Shown here piece after piece: positions 33,608-43,914 of a stretch of DNA of 64,000 nt. The DNA is from an uncultured Candidatus Melainabacteria bacterium (GTDB lineage Bacteria > Cyanobacteriota > Vampirovibrionia > Gastranaerophilales > Gastranaerophilaceae), in assembly GCA_934692625.1 (NCBI GenBank), contig CAKUUC010000004.1:62001-126000 (forward strand). The letters are read 5' to 3'. Below the pieces are notes generated by a model. That model saw only the letters and a program-made list of their open reading frames with translations. It was not told where the DNA came from and did not search any database. Within the stretch, counting starts at the first letter, position 1. Each line of letters starts with the position of its first letter. A program made the translations under genes and the position numbers.

Positions 33608-36600
33608 ATGTCTGAGACAAAATATGCAAAAAGAGTAACGCCAATGGGCATTCCACACACCCGTTTGGACGATTTACCGGACCTTATTGAGGTGCAAAAA
33701 AAATCATTTGAGTGGTTCTTGAAAGAAGGTTTGAAGGAAGAATTACTTTCTTTTTCTCCTATTAAAGACTACACTGGCAGATTAGAGCTACACTTCTTGC
33801 CGAATTATACTTTCGACAACGCTAAGTATACGGTTGAAGAGGCTCGTATTCATGACGCAACTTATGCAAAACAGTTACGTGTTATGATTAGATTGGTTAA
33901 CCGTGATAGCGGTGAAATCAAAGAACAAGAAGTATATATCGGTGATATTCCTACAATGACTGACAAAGGTACTTTCATTGTAAACGGTGCAGAACGTGTA
34001 ATCGTATCACAAATCGTTCGTTCTCCGGGGGTTTACTTCAAGTGTGATCCATCACCAACAGGAAAACGTTTGTACAATGCTACAATGATTCCTAACCGTG
34101 GTGCTTGGTTGAAAATTGAAACAGATTCTAACGATGTTATTCACGTTAAAATCGACAAAAATAGAAAAATCCTTGCTACAACATTGTTGAAAGCTATGGG
34201 TATTTCAGTTTCTGAAATGGAATCTAAGTTTACTCACTTTGAATTCTTAAAGAAAACTTTGGAAAAAGACCCAACTGAAACTACTGATGAAGCTTTGGTT
34301 GAATTGTATAAAAAACTAAGACCTGGTGATCCTGCTTCTCCACAAGGTGGACGTCAGATTTTAGAATCAAGATTCTTTGATGAAAAGAAATACGATATCG
34401 GTCGTGTTGGTCGTTACAAATTGAATAAAAAATTGAATTTGAACATTCCTAAAAACCAACGTACTTTGACTGTTGAAGATATCGTTTCAACTATTGAATA
34501 TTTAATTAACTTAACTTACGACGAAGGTCAATTAGATGATATCGACCACTTGGGTAACAGAAGAATTCGTTCAGTTGGCGAATTGTTACAAAACCAATTC
34601 AGAGTTGGTTTGTCAAGAATTGAAAGAATCGTTAAAGAAAGAATGACTTTACAAGATTCTGAAACATTGACTCCGTTGAACTTGTTGAACACAAAACCAT
34701 TGGTTGCTTCTTTGAAAGAATTTTTCGGAAGCTCTCAATTGTCACAGTTCATGGACCAAACTAACCCACTTGCTGAATTGACTCACAAAAGACGTATTTC
34801 AGCATTGGGACCTGGTGGTTTGCAAAGAGAAAGAGCCGGTTTTGCGGTTCGTGATATTCACCCTTCTCACTACGGTCGTATTTGTCCGATTGAAACTCCG
34901 GAAGGTCCGAACGCAGGTTTGATTGGTTCATTGGCAACTCACGCAAAAGTTAACGATTACGGTTTTGTAGAATCTCCGTTCTTCGTTGTAAAAGATGGCG
35001 TTGTTACTGATGAAGTTGTTTATATGACAGCCGATGCCGATGAAAACTTCCGTTGTGCTCCTGCTGACGTTAAGTTGACAAAAGACAGAAGATTTGTAGA
35101 AAACATGGTTCCTGCGAGATATCGTTCAGAATTCATCATGTGTGAAGCGTCAAAAATCGACTATGTCGGTGTTTGCCCTATCCAAATCATTTCTGTTGCA
35201 ACATCAATGATTCCGTTCATTGAACACGATGATGCTAACCGTGCATTGATGGGTTCTAACATGCAACGTCAAGCCGTTCCGCTTTTGATTACTCAAAGAC
35301 CAAGAGTTGGTACAGGTCTTGAATCTCGTGTAGCAAAAGACTCAGGTATGGTTATCGTTTCTGATGTTGACGGTACAGTTGAAAGAGTTGTCGGTGAAGA
35401 AATTGTTATCAGAGATGTACAAGGTAAACCACACATCTATACATTAATGAAATATGTAAGAAGTAACCAAGATACTTGTATTAACCAAAAACCTATCGTT
35501 CACGAAGGTGATAAAGTTAAAGCAGGTGATGTAATTGCTGATGGTGCTTCAACATGTGGTGGTGAACTTTCATTAGGTAAAAACATTTTGGTTGCTTATA
35601 TGCCTTGGGAAGGTTATAACTTCGAAGATGCTATCTTGCTTTCTGAAAGATGTGTACACGATGATATCTTTACTTCATTACACATTGAAAAATTAGAAAT
35701 CGAAGCTCGTCAAACTAAATTGGGACCTGAAGAAATTACTCGTGAAATTCCAAACGTTTCAGAAGATGCTCTAAGACACTTGGATGAACGTGGTATTGTC
35801 AGAATCGGTGCCAGAGTTTACGCAGATGATATTCTTGTTGGTAAAGTTACACCGAAAGGTGAATCTGAACATCCGCCTGAAGAAAAATTGTTAAGAGCAA
35901 TTTTTGCGGAAAAAGCAAGAGATGTTAAAGATAATTCATTACGTGTTCCACACGGTGAAGGTGGTAGAGTTCTCGATGTTAAGGTATTTGACAGAGAAAA
36001 AGGCGACGAATTACCACCAGGGGCAAATACAGTAATCAGAGTTTACATCGCTCAAAAACGTAAGGTTTCTGTAGGTGATAAACTTTCAGGACGTCACGGT
36101 AACAAAGGTATCGTATCTAGAATCTTACCTAGAGAGGATATGCCGTTCTTGCCAGATGGTACTCCTGTAGATATCGTATTGAACCCACTTGGTGTACCTT
36201 CTCGTATGAACGTTGGTCAAACTTATGAATTGTTGTTAGGTTTGGCTGCATACTTGACTGGTGACTATTATGAAGCACCTGCATTCGATGAAATGTATGG
36301 TGAAAATCAATCCGAAATCGCAACAAAAGCAGAACTTCTTAGAGGTATCAAAGAATCAGGCTGTGATTGGGTTGGCGAAGACGGTAAAGTATTGCTAATC
36401 GATGGTAGAACAGGTGAACCATTTGACAGACCTGTTGCTGTTGGTTTGACATACTTCTTGAAACTTGTTCACCTTGTAGATGACAAGATTCACGCAAGAA
36501 GTACCGGTCCTTACTCACTAGTAACTCAACAACCATTGGGTGGTAAAGCTCAATTCGGTGGTCAAAGATTCGGTGAAATGGAAGTTTGGGCATTGGAAGC

Positions 36601-36928
36601 TTACGGTGCTGCTTATACTCTACAAGAAATGTTAACAATCAAATCAGATGATGTTAATGGTAGAAATAGAGCGTATGAAGCAATTGTTAAGGGTGACAAT
36701 ATCCCAAGACCGGGTATTCCTGAATCATTTAAGGTACTTGTAAGAGAATTGCAAAGTATCGGTTTAGATATTACAGTAGCGAAAAAAGACGGACAGGAAG
36801 TAGACTTGATGACAGATATGGACGATTTGAGAAAATCAGCTCCAAAACGTACATTGTCTGACGTTGATTCAGAGTTGTTGAATATCAACTTCTTTGAAAC
36901 ACCAACTACTTTCGGTGGTGATCTATAA
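33608..36928 (+). CDS. rpoB: RNA polymerase beta subunit
   Basis: 1106 residues from the ATG at 33608 (GAGGTGA upstream). Compact form without the large lineage insertions of the proteobacterial protein. Landmarks: GTFIVNGAERVIVSQIVRSPGV, the rifampicin region FFGSSQLSQFMDQTNPLAELTHKRR, GRICPIETPEGPNAGLIGSLA, LLRAIFAEKARDVKD, KLSGRHGNKGI and QPLGGKAQFGGQRFGEME. The rifampicin region has the sensitive-type S, D, H and S residues. It is not preceded by rplL, as in Cyanobacteria. Confidence 0.98.
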   Translation: MSETKYAKRVTPMGIPHTRLDDLPDLIEVQKKSFEWFLKEGLKEELLSFSPIKDYTGRLELHFLPNYTFDNAKYTVEEARIHDATYAKQLRVMIRLVNRDSGEIKEQEVYIGDIPTMTDKGTFIVNGAERVIVSQIVRSPGVYFKCDPSPTGKRLYNATMIPNRGAWLKIETDSNDVIHVKIDKNRKILATTLLKAMGISVSEMESKFTHFEFLKKTLEKDPTETTDEALVELYKKLRPGDPASPQGGRQILESRFFDEKKYDIGRVGRYKLNKKLNLNIPKNQRTLTVEDIVSTIEYLINLTYDEGQLDDIDHLGNRRIRSVGELLQNQFRVGLSRIERIVKERMTLQDSETLTPLNLLNTKPLVASLKEFFGSSQLSQFMDQTNPLAELTHKRRISALGPGGLQRERAGFAVRDIHPSHYGRICPIETPEGPNAGLIGSLATHAKVNDYGFVESPFFVVKDGVVTDEVVYMTADADENFRCAPADVKLTKDRRFVENMVPARYRSEFIMCEASKIDYVGVCPIQIISVATSMIPFIEHDDANRALMGSNMQRQAVPLLITQRPRVGTGLESRVAKDSGMVIVSDVDGTVERVVGEEIVIRDVQGKPHIYTLMKYVRSNQDTCINQKPIVHEGDKVKAGDVIADGASTCGGELSLGKNILVAYMPWEGYNFEDAILLSERCVHDDIFTSLHIEKLEIEARQTKLGPEEITREIPNVSEDALRHLDERGIVRIGARVYADDILVGKVTPKGESEHPPEEKLLRAIFAEKARDVKDNSLRVPHGEGGRVLDVKVFDREKGDELPPGANTVIRVYIAQKRKVSVGDKLSGRHGNKGIVSRILPREDMPFLPDGTPVDIVLNPLGVPSRMNVGQTYELLLGLAAYLTGDYYEAPAFDEMYGENQSEIATKAELLRGIKESGCDWVGEDGKVLLIDGRTGEPFDRPVAVGLTYFLKLVHLVDDKIHARSTGPYSLVTQQPLGGKAQFGGQRFGEMEVWALEAYGAAYTLQEMLTIKSDDVNGRNRAYEAIVKGDNIPRPGIPESFKVLVRELQSIGLDITVAKKDGQEVDLMTDMDDLRKSAPKRTLSDVDSELLNINFFETPTTFGGDL

Positions 36929-36946
36929 TTATAAGGAGAATTAAAA

Positions 36947-38656
36947 TTGTCTACAAGTATTGATTATTTTGATTATATACGAATAAGTATGGCATCTCCG
37001 GAAAGAATACTTCAATGGTCACACGGCGAAGTTACAAAACCGGAAACCATCAATTACCGTACTTTAAAACCTGAAAGAGATGGTTTGTTCTGCGAAAGAA
37101 TTTTCGGGCCAACAAAGGACTGGGAATGCTATTGCGGTAAGTACAAAAGAGTAAGACATAAAGGTATTATCTGTGAACGTTGCGGTGTTGAAGTTACAGA
37201 TTCAAAAGTAAGACGTCACAGAATGGGACACATCAAATTGGCGGCACCTGTGTCACACATTTGGTTCTTGAAAGGTATCCCATCTTACCTTGGCTTGTTA
37301 CTTGATATGACTTTGAAAGATCTTGAACAAGTTATTTACTTCAACAGTTATGTAGTAATCGACGGTGGCGACAGTGATTTCAGAAAATTACAGTTGTTGA
37401 CCGAAGATGAATATGATGAATATATGGAAAGCAATGAAGAATCAACTTTGAAAGTTGGTATCGGTGCTGAAGCAATCAAAGAATTGCTTTCTGAAATTGA
37501 TATTAAAGCGTTGGCAGAAGAAATCAGAGGTGAATTGGCAGGCAATGTAACTTCTGTTCAAAAGAAATCTAAGTTAATCAAGAGATTGAGATTATTAGAT
37601 AGCTTGATTTCTTCAGAAACCAACCCAACTTGGATGATTATGGACGTACTTCCTGTTACTCCGCCTGATTTAAGACCAATGGTTCAATTGGACGGTGGAC
37701 GTTTTGCAACATCAGATTTGAATGATTTGTACAGACGTGTAATTAACAGAAACAACCGTTTGCAAAGACTTTTGGAAATGGGCGCTCCTGAAATCATCGT
37801 TAGAAACGAAAAGAGAATGTTACAAGAAGCAGTTGACGCTTTGATTGATAACGGACGTCGTGGTAGAACTGTTGTTGGTCCTAACAACCGTGCGTTGAAA
37901 TCATTATCTAACATTATTGAAGGTAAACAAGGTCGTTTCCGTCAAAACTTGTTAGGTAAACGTGTTGACTACTCAGGTCGTTCAGTTATCGTTGTTGGTC
38001 CATCTTTACAGTTGCACCAATGCGGTTTGCCAAAAGAAATGGCAATTGAACTATTCAAACCGTTTGTTGTTAATAAACTTATCGAAAGAGGATATGTTCA
38101 AAACATCAAATCTGCGAAGAAGAAGATTGAACGTTCAGAACACATTGTATGGGATATCTTAGAAGAAGTTATCGACGGACACCCTGTAATGTTGAACCGT
38201 GCTCCGACTTTGCACAGACTAGGTATTCAAGCATTTGAACCAAAATTGGTAGAAGGTCGTGCTATTCAACTTCACCCGTTGGTATGTACAGCATTCAACG
38301 CTGACTTCGACGGTGACCAAATGGCTGTTCACGTTCCGCTATCTATCGAGGCTCAAGCAGAAGCAAGAATGTTGATGTTAGCAACTAACAACTTGTTAGC
38401 CCCTGCTAACGGTAAACCTATTGTTACTCCATCTCAGGATATGGTCTTGGGTATGTATTACTTGACTACTATCAAAGACCAATCTCAAGAAGTTAAAGGT
38501 TACTTCTACAACTTCCAAGATGCTATTTCAGCATTAGAAGTAGGAGTTATCAAACTTCACGATAAGATTATCGTAAGAGATGAAAAAGGTGCCAGATTAG
38601 AAACTACAGTTGGTAGAATTATCTTCAACCAAGAAGTTAGAAAAGCACTAGCGTAA
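36947..38656 (+). CDS. rpoC1: RNA polymerase beta-prime N-terminal half (gamma subunit)
   Basis: 569 residues from a TTG with AAGGAGA upstream. Zinc-binding C61, C63, C76 and C79, and the catalytic NADFDGD at about 451-457 are present. It ends at GRIIFNQEVRKALA, where an undivided beta-prime would continue. A separate ORF supplies the rest after 44 bases. This split is a hallmark of Cyanobacteria, Melainabacteria and plastids. It is about 50 residues shorter than typical cyanobacterial RpoC1. Confidence 0.97.
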   Translation: MSTSIDYFDYIRISMASPERILQWSHGEVTKPETINYRTLKPERDGLFCERIFGPTKDWECYCGKYKRVRHKGIICERCGVEVTDSKVRRHRMGHIKLAAPVSHIWFLKGIPSYLGLLLDMTLKDLEQVIYFNSYVVIDGGDSDFRKLQLLTEDEYDEYMESNEESTLKVGIGAEAIKELLSEIDIKALAEEIRGELAGNVTSVQKKSKLIKRLRLLDSLISSETNPTWMIMDVLPVTPPDLRPMVQLDGGRFATSDLNDLYRRVINRNNRLQRLLEMGAPEIIVRNEKRMLQEAVDALIDNGRRGRTVVGPNNRALKSLSNIIEGKQGRFRQNLLGKRVDYSGRSVIVVGPSLQLHQCGLPKEMAIELFKPFVVNKLIERGYVQNIKSAKKKIERSEHIVWDILEEVIDGHPVMLNRAPTLHRLGIQAFEPKLVEGRAIQLHPLVCTAFNADFDGDQMAVHVPLSIEAQAEARMLMLATNNLLAPANGKPIVTPSQDMVLGMYYLTTIKDQSQEVKGYFYNFQDAISALEVGVIKLHDKIIVRDEKGARLETTVGRIIFNQEVRKALA

Positions 38657-38700
38657 GTGCAAAATCAGTGTAAAAAATAACTAATTGAAGGAAAATTAGA

Positions 38701-41700
38701 ATGGAAAAAACATATACAAATACAAAGAAAACTCCTGATTTCATTAACAAACAAATGGACAAAGGTTCTTTGAAGAAATTGTTAGGTCAAATGTATTTGG
38801 AATACGGCGGAGCGAAGGCTGCAACTTTGGCTAACGCACTTAAAAACTTAGGTTATAAGTACGCTACAATTTCCGGTACAACAATTTCTATTGCTGACTT
38901 ATCAGTTCCATCAATCAAAAAAGATTTGTTGAAATCAGCAGAAAGTGAAATTGAAAAATCTACAAACAGATACTTGAAAGGTGAAATTACCGAAGTTGAA
39001 AGATATACAAAAGTTATTGATACTTGGTCTGAAACAACGGCAAAATTAACAGAACAAGTTGTTGAAAACTTTGATAAATTGAATCCGGTATATATGATGG
39101 CATTCTCCGGAGCCCGTGGTAACTTGTCACAGGTATCACAGTTGGTTGGTATGCGTGGTTTGATGGCAGATGCGCAAGGTCAAATCATCGACTTGCCTAT
39201 TAAATCAAACTTTAAAGAAGGCTTGTCAGTTACCGAATACATCATTTCATCATACGGTGCTCGTAAAGGTCTTGTAGATACAGCGTTGAAAACAGCCGAT
39301 TCAGGTTACTTAACAAGACGTTTGGTTGACGTTGCGCAAGACGTAATTATCAGAGCAGATGATTGTCATACTGATAAATACATCAACTTGAAAGCAATCA
39401 CAGAAAGAGATAAAGTTATTGTTCCGTTGATTGACAGATTGTTGGGTAGAACAGTTGCTCAAGATATCGTTGATGCTGATGGTAATGTTCTTGTTACTAA
39501 AGGTACAACAATGGACAGAGATGCAATCAAGAAAATTTCAAACTTAGACTTGCAAGAATTGAAAGTTCGTTCTGGCTTAACTTGCGGTTTGGAATACGGT
39601 GTTTGCCAAAAATGTTATGGTTGGGCAATGACAACTCAAAAATTGGTTGATATCGGTGAAGCAATCGGTATTATCGCTGCTCAGTCAATCGGTGAACCTG
39701 GTACACAGTTGACAATGAGAACCTTCCACACAGGTGGTGCTGTTGGCGTTAAAGAAGCTAAGAAAGAAATTGTTGCTCGTGAAGCCGGTGTTGTAAGTTC
39801 AAAAATCAAAGCCAGAGAATTGAGAACTCGTCACGGTGATATCGTTCAAGTTTCTATGTATGAAGCAGATATCGAAGTTAAAGGCGAAAAGAGAACTACT
39901 AAATATCATATTCCGGCAGGCGCTACATTGTTCATCACTGATGGTATGAAGGTTGAAAAAGGCTACAAAATGGCTGAACATTCACCTCAAACTCAAGGTG
40001 TAACAGAAAAAGCGACTAAAGATATTTTCGCTGACATTAGTGGTGAAATCGTATTTGAAGATTTCAAAGCTGATGAAAAGAAAGATAGACAAGGTAACGT
40101 TTCAAGAACTACAAACAAACAAGGTGTTATTTGGGTTCTTGGCGGTGATGTTTATACATTACCTGGTGGTTCAAAAGTTCTTGTAAAAGACGGCGAAAAA
40201 GTTTCAGAAGGCGGAGTTTTGGCAGAAACCTTAACTATTTCTGAACACGGTGGTGAAGTTCGTGTTGGTGAAGATTTAGTTGTTGAAAATGTTAAATCTC
40301 ACGGCAAAACAATTAAGAAAATTGTTCAAGGTAAAGAATTGACAATTGTTATCGCATCTTTACAACCTGAAAACGCTGTATTTGAACAAACTAAGAAAGA
40401 ACAATTATGGACAGTTGAGTCTACCGGTGAAAAATATATCGTTAAAGCTCCTGTTGATACAACAGTTGAAAACGGTATGATTATTGCCGAGTTGGTAGAT
40501 GATGATTGTTCAGTATCTTCTTCAGGTGAAATCAGATACGTAGATGTTGAAGTTGATGAAAATCAAATTATTACAAAACCTGGTAAGGTTGTATTTATTC
40601 CTGAAGAAATTCACCAAATCAATAAAGACAGTACATTGAAAATGGTTGAAAACGGTACTGCAGTTACTGCCGGTACTGAAATCGTTAAAGATGTCTATTG
40701 TCACATTGATGGTATTGTTGAATTCAAAGAATACAATGACGTTATTCATGAAATTACAGTAAGACCTGGTGAAGTTCATACATTGTCAAGCATTTCAGAA
40801 TTGAAAGTTGATGAAGGCGAAGTAGTTAAGAAAGGTACAGTAATTGCTGACGGTATCAAGGCTACAGAAACTTCAATTGTTTCAATTATGGATTCTTCAG
40901 TAGATGATTTACCGCTTGATGATTTGGACGAAGAAATTGATTCAGCATTGACATTAGATGAAGATTCAATTGCAAATCAACCTGTTCAAATCTTGGTAAG
41001 ACCGGTTCAAGTATTAGATGTTGATCAAAAAGATGTTTCAATCAGATTTAATACAACTGATGAATTGATTGATATCATTCCTGTAACTCAACTTCAATAC
41101 AAAGACGGAGCAAGAGTTAGAAACGTTGATGGTGCAACAATTACAAGAACAAGCTTAGTTCTTCAAATGCAAGGTTACTTGTCACACTTGAAGGGTATGG
41201 TTGAACTTGATGCTCAAGGCGGTTTGAGAATTGTTGTATTGGAAAACTTGATTGTTCGTCGTGAGATGGAAGGAACTTCAAAGGCTTCATCATTGCAAAC
41301 TGAATTGTTGGTAAAAGATGGTGAAACAATTGACCCTAGAACACCTGTTGCTAAGACTCAAGTTTTGGCAGTAAATGATGCAGTTGCTTCTATCAAAACT
41401 GATGATGAAGAAGTTAGAAGATTGCTTTTGATTTCTGAAAATTCTGAAACAGTTGTATCTGTATCAGGTAAATCAGTTGTTAAGAAAGGCGATTTCGTAA
41501 AAACTGATAAAGTTTTGGCAGAAAGTGGTGAAACCTCTCCTGTATCAGGTGTTGTTACAGCAGTAAATAAAGGTTCAATATCAATCAGAAACGGTCGTCC
41601 GTACTTGATTAGCCCAGGTACAATGTTGCAAATCGGTGCAGGAGCATTGGTTCTTAGAGGTGACTTGCTTGCGACATTGGTATTTGAAAGAGAAAAGACA

Positions 41701-42549
41701 GGTGATATCGTTCAAGGTCTTCCGAAAGTAGAAGAGTTGCTAGAAGGTAGAAAACCAAAAGATTGTGCTATTTTGGCAGAAAATGACGGTACTGCAAAGA
41801 TTGAAATTGATGATGACGGGCTTCCAAGATTATTCTTGGTTGATGAAAACGGTTCATCTGTTGAAATCAAATATGCAATCGATTCGAATGTAATCGTGTC
41901 TAACGGACAAAAGATTACAAAAGGTCAACCGTTGACATCAGGACCGATGAATCCACATGATGTTATGAGATTATGCGGACCTGAAGCAGCACAACAATAC
42001 TTAGTAGACGAAGTACAACGTGTATATCGTTCACAAGGTGTTGAAATCGCCGATAAGCATATCGAAATTATCGTTCGTCAAATGACTAAGAAAGTTAAAG
42101 TTATTGACGCAGGTGATACAAACTTGTTACCTGGTGAATTGATTGAAATGCAAACTTTCGAAAAAGAAAACAAAGCAGCAGAAGAAGCAGGTAAGGCACC
42201 GGCACAATGTGAATACATGTTGTTAGGTATCACAAAAGCTTCTTTGAACACTGAAAGCTTCATTTCAGCCGCTTCATTCCAAGAAACTACAAGAATCTTG
42301 ACAGAAGCAGCAGTTGACGGTAAGAAGGACTTGTTAAGAGGTTTGAAAGAAAACGTTATTATCGGTCGTTTGATTCCGGCAGGTACAGGCTTCCATCACT
42401 TAATCAATGCTGATGAAGAACGTGATAGAGAAGAAAGAAAACGTGCAGTAGCTCAAAGAAATCAAGCAAGAAAACCATCTGCAATTTTGGAAGAAATTGA
42501 AGGTATGTTTGGAGCTCCTGATTTCGATATTGATGACGAACAACACTAA
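38701..42549 (+). CDS. rpoC2: RNA polymerase beta-prime C-terminal half
   Basis: 1282 residues with GAAGGAAA before the ATG. Starts in the secondary-channel rim region, then SGARGNLSQVSQLVGMRGLMA (bridge helix side) and zinc ligands C222, C295, C302 and C305. GEPGTQLTMRTFHTGG opens the trigger loop. A long beta-rich insertion (about residues 355-980; repeated GDxVxxGxxIAD-like barrel motifs) interrupts it, and the chain resumes at GDIVQGLPKVEELLEGRKPKD. The insertion corresponds to SI3 of Cyanobacteria. Confidence 0.97.
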   Translation: MEKTYTNTKKTPDFINKQMDKGSLKKLLGQMYLEYGGAKAATLANALKNLGYKYATISGTTISIADLSVPSIKKDLLKSAESEIEKSTNRYLKGEITEVERYTKVIDTWSETTAKLTEQVVENFDKLNPVYMMAFSGARGNLSQVSQLVGMRGLMADAQGQIIDLPIKSNFKEGLSVTEYIISSYGARKGLVDTALKTADSGYLTRRLVDVAQDVIIRADDCHTDKYINLKAITERDKVIVPLIDRLLGRTVAQDIVDADGNVLVTKGTTMDRDAIKKISNLDLQELKVRSGLTCGLEYGVCQKCYGWAMTTQKLVDIGEAIGIIAAQSIGEPGTQLTMRTFHTGGAVGVKEAKKEIVAREAGVVSSKIKARELRTRHGDIVQVSMYEADIEVKGEKRTTKYHIPAGATLFITDGMKVEKGYKMAEHSPQTQGVTEKATKDIFADISGEIVFEDFKADEKKDRQGNVSRTTNKQGVIWVLGGDVYTLPGGSKVLVKDGEKVSEGGVLAETLTISEHGGEVRVGEDLVVENVKSHGKTIKKIVQGKELTIVIASLQPENAVFEQTKKEQLWTVESTGEKYIVKAPVDTTVENGMIIAELVDDDCSVSSSGEIRYVDVEVDENQIITKPGKVVFIPEEIHQINKDSTLKMVENGTAVTAGTEIVKDVYCHIDGIVEFKEYNDVIHEITVRPGEVHTLSSISELKVDEGEVVKKGTVIADGIKATETSIVSIMDSSVDDLPLDDLDEEIDSALTLDEDSIANQPVQILVRPVQVLDVDQKDVSIRFNTTDELIDIIPVTQLQYKDGARVRNVDGATITRTSLVLQMQGYLSHLKGMVELDAQGGLRIVVLENLIVRREMEGTSKASSLQTELLVKDGETIDPRTPVAKTQVLAVNDAVASIKTDDEEVRRLLLISENSETVVSVSGKSVVKKGDFVKTDKVLAESGETSPVSGVVTAVNKGSISIRNGRPYLISPGTMLQIGAGALVLRGDLLATLVFEREKTGDIVQGLPKVEELLEGRKPKDCAILAENDGTAKIEIDDDGLPRLFLVDENGSSVEIKYAIDSNVIVSNGQKITKGQPLTSGPMNPHDVMRLCGPEAAQQYLVDEVQRVYRSQGVEIADKHIEIIVRQMTKKVKVIDAGDTNLLPGELIEMQTFEKENKAAEEAGKAPAQCEYMLLGITKASLNTESFISAASFQETTRILTEAAVDGKKDLLRGLKENVIIGRLIPAGTGFHHLINADEERDREERKRAVAQRNQARKPSAILEEIEGMFGAPDFDIDDEQH

Positions 42550-42571
42550 TCGTTTTCAAAAATCATAAATT

Positions 42572-42602
42572 AAAAGACTTCCGAGATTCGGAAGTCTTTT
42601 TT
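42572..42602 (+). terminator. Intrinsic terminator of the rpo operon
   Basis: 13-bp stem AAAAGACTTCCGA / TCGGAAGTCTTTT, loop GAT, T-run. Begins 22 bases after the rpoC2 stop. Confidence 0.92.
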
Positions 42603-42648
42603 AAATGTTTAAAAGTAGAAAATTAATTATCTTTTTAGTGATGAAATA

Positions 42649-43191
42649 TTAAACATTTTTACCCATATCGTAAGCAAGTTGTGGATAGTCTGTTTGAACA
42701 ATGTCACCTTTTTGCCAAACTCCTGTAGCGACTATCTGACCTTTAACTGTCGGATTTGGTAAACATGCCATAAGCCCATCAAATTCTACAATTACTCTGT
42801 CTATAGCATGAGGGTTTCCGTCTGCAGCAGTCATTATGTAGTAGAAATCTTTGTTTGCAATGTGGGTGTATCTTGCACAAAATCTGTCTATAAAAGTTTT
42901 CATTTGACCGCACATTGTGTAGAAATAAACCGGAGTTGCAAAGACAATGACATCTGCTGCGATAAGTTTTTCCAAAATTTCGTTCATGTCGTCTTTTTGT
43001 GCGCAACCGCAATAATCGTTTGTGTTGCAGAAACCACAGCCTGTGCAGTAGTTTATTTTTTTATCTTTAAGGAATATTTTTTCTACATTATTGCCTGCTT
43101 CGATTGCTCCTTGTGCGAATTTGTCGCATAGTGTGTCAGAATTTCCCCCTTTGCGTGGCGAAGATGAAATTATAATAACTTTTTTGCTCAT
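42649..43191 (-). CDS. Iron-sulfur flavoprotein / NADPH-dependent FMN reductase-like
   Basis: 180 residues. Flavodoxin-like fold with FMN phosphate loop SSSPRKGGNSDTL (9-21) and ATPVYFYTMCGQMKTFIDR. A compact cysteine set (CTGCGFCNTNDYCGC, about 49-63) is typical of the iron-sulfur flavoprotein group of anaerobes, which carries electrons from ferredoxin. The substrate is unknown. Monocistronic, convergent with the rpo operon. Confidence 0.85.
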   Translation of the reverse strand: MSKKVIIISSSPRKGGNSDTLCDKFAQGAIEAGNNVEKIFLKDKKINYCTGCGFCNTNDYCGCAQKDDMNEILEKLIAADVIVFATPVYFYTMCGQMKTFIDRFCARYTHIANKDFYYIMTAADGNPHAIDRVIVEFDGLMACLPNPTVKGQIVATGVWQKGDIVQTDYPQLAYDMGKNV

Positions 43192-43319
43192 TTTTAATCT
43201 CCTAATAAACTGTACAATTATATATTACAACTTGATAGTTACTCTCAGTCAATAGACGATGAGTAATTTTAATTATTGTGATTTTTTAATGTATTTTTCT
43301 TTTGCCAATCCAGAAAAAG

Positions 43320-43700
43320 CATGCATTGGAAAGGTAGGTTGGCAACGGCATAAATTTTACATGTCAGGCGGTGCCTGACCTAAGTTTGGCTTTGAAATTT
43401 GTGTTGAATGTTGAACAGATTCTGAATAACAAGAAAATTTATTTACTCATTACATTCGCAAAAATTTTCTAAGTTTTCTCCAATGACGTATTTCTTGCTA
43501 TACCCACCAATTAGTCATGCTGAACCGCACGAGCAGTGTGCGAAATGAAGTGAAGACACGATTAATGCGAGTACGGAGATTCGGCATCTCTTCCAAAGTC
43601 AAAATAAAACAAATATTAAGATACTAAAATCCTTGTTTATCTTGCTATGAAGAGACCCTGAAACGAGATTCAGGGTGACCTTTAGGTGAGTTCGTTTACT
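43320..43700. repeat. Repeat-rich intergenic region upstream of prepilin 3
   Basis: GTCAGGC-GGT-GCCTGACCTA near 43363, a MITE-type left end AACAGATTCTGAATAACAAG at 43414, TAGTCATGCTGAAC...GATTCGGCATCTCTTCC (43513-43595; paired ends, also at 51969-52050) and CCCTGAAACGAGATTCAGGGTGAC near 43657. No ORF seen in 43192-43815. Confidence 0.7.
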
Positions 43701-43736
43701 ATTGTTAGAATGACAATAGCTTTGCTATTTCCTCTA

Positions 43737-43815
43737 TTTTGTTTCAAAACTTTAACAAATATTACAAAATGTAAAATCTATTTTAAACTCTCGAAACCAT
43801 TGATATAATTGCTTT
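43737..43815 (+). promoter_or_regulatory. Pilin-cassette promoter D
   Basis: TTACA-AAA-TGTAA at 43762-43774, 29 bases, then TTGaTATAAT (hexamer 43804-43809). About 9 bases shorter than A and C upstream of the inverted repeat. Confidence 0.68.
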
Positions 43816-43875
43816 ATGGTATGGTATGGTATGGTGTGGCGGGGCGGTGTACTTATGGGCAAAAATCGTTCATAA
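43816..43875 (+). CDS. 19-codon conserved small ORF, copy D
   Basis: Reads MVWYGMVWRGGVLMGKNRS then TAA, six bases after the -10 hexamer. It lies 39 bases before the prepilin 3 ATG. Codon 7 is GTG, as in A, while C has GTA and B GTT, i.e. synonymous change in this frame. The end (CGTTCA) shows no pairing with the pilin ribosome site, unlike copy A. Expression unproven. Confidence 0.48.
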   Translation: MVWYGMVWRGGVLMGKNRS

Positions 43876-43914
43876 TAATAAATGAATTTAGAATTTTTGC
43901 GGAGTACATAAAAC

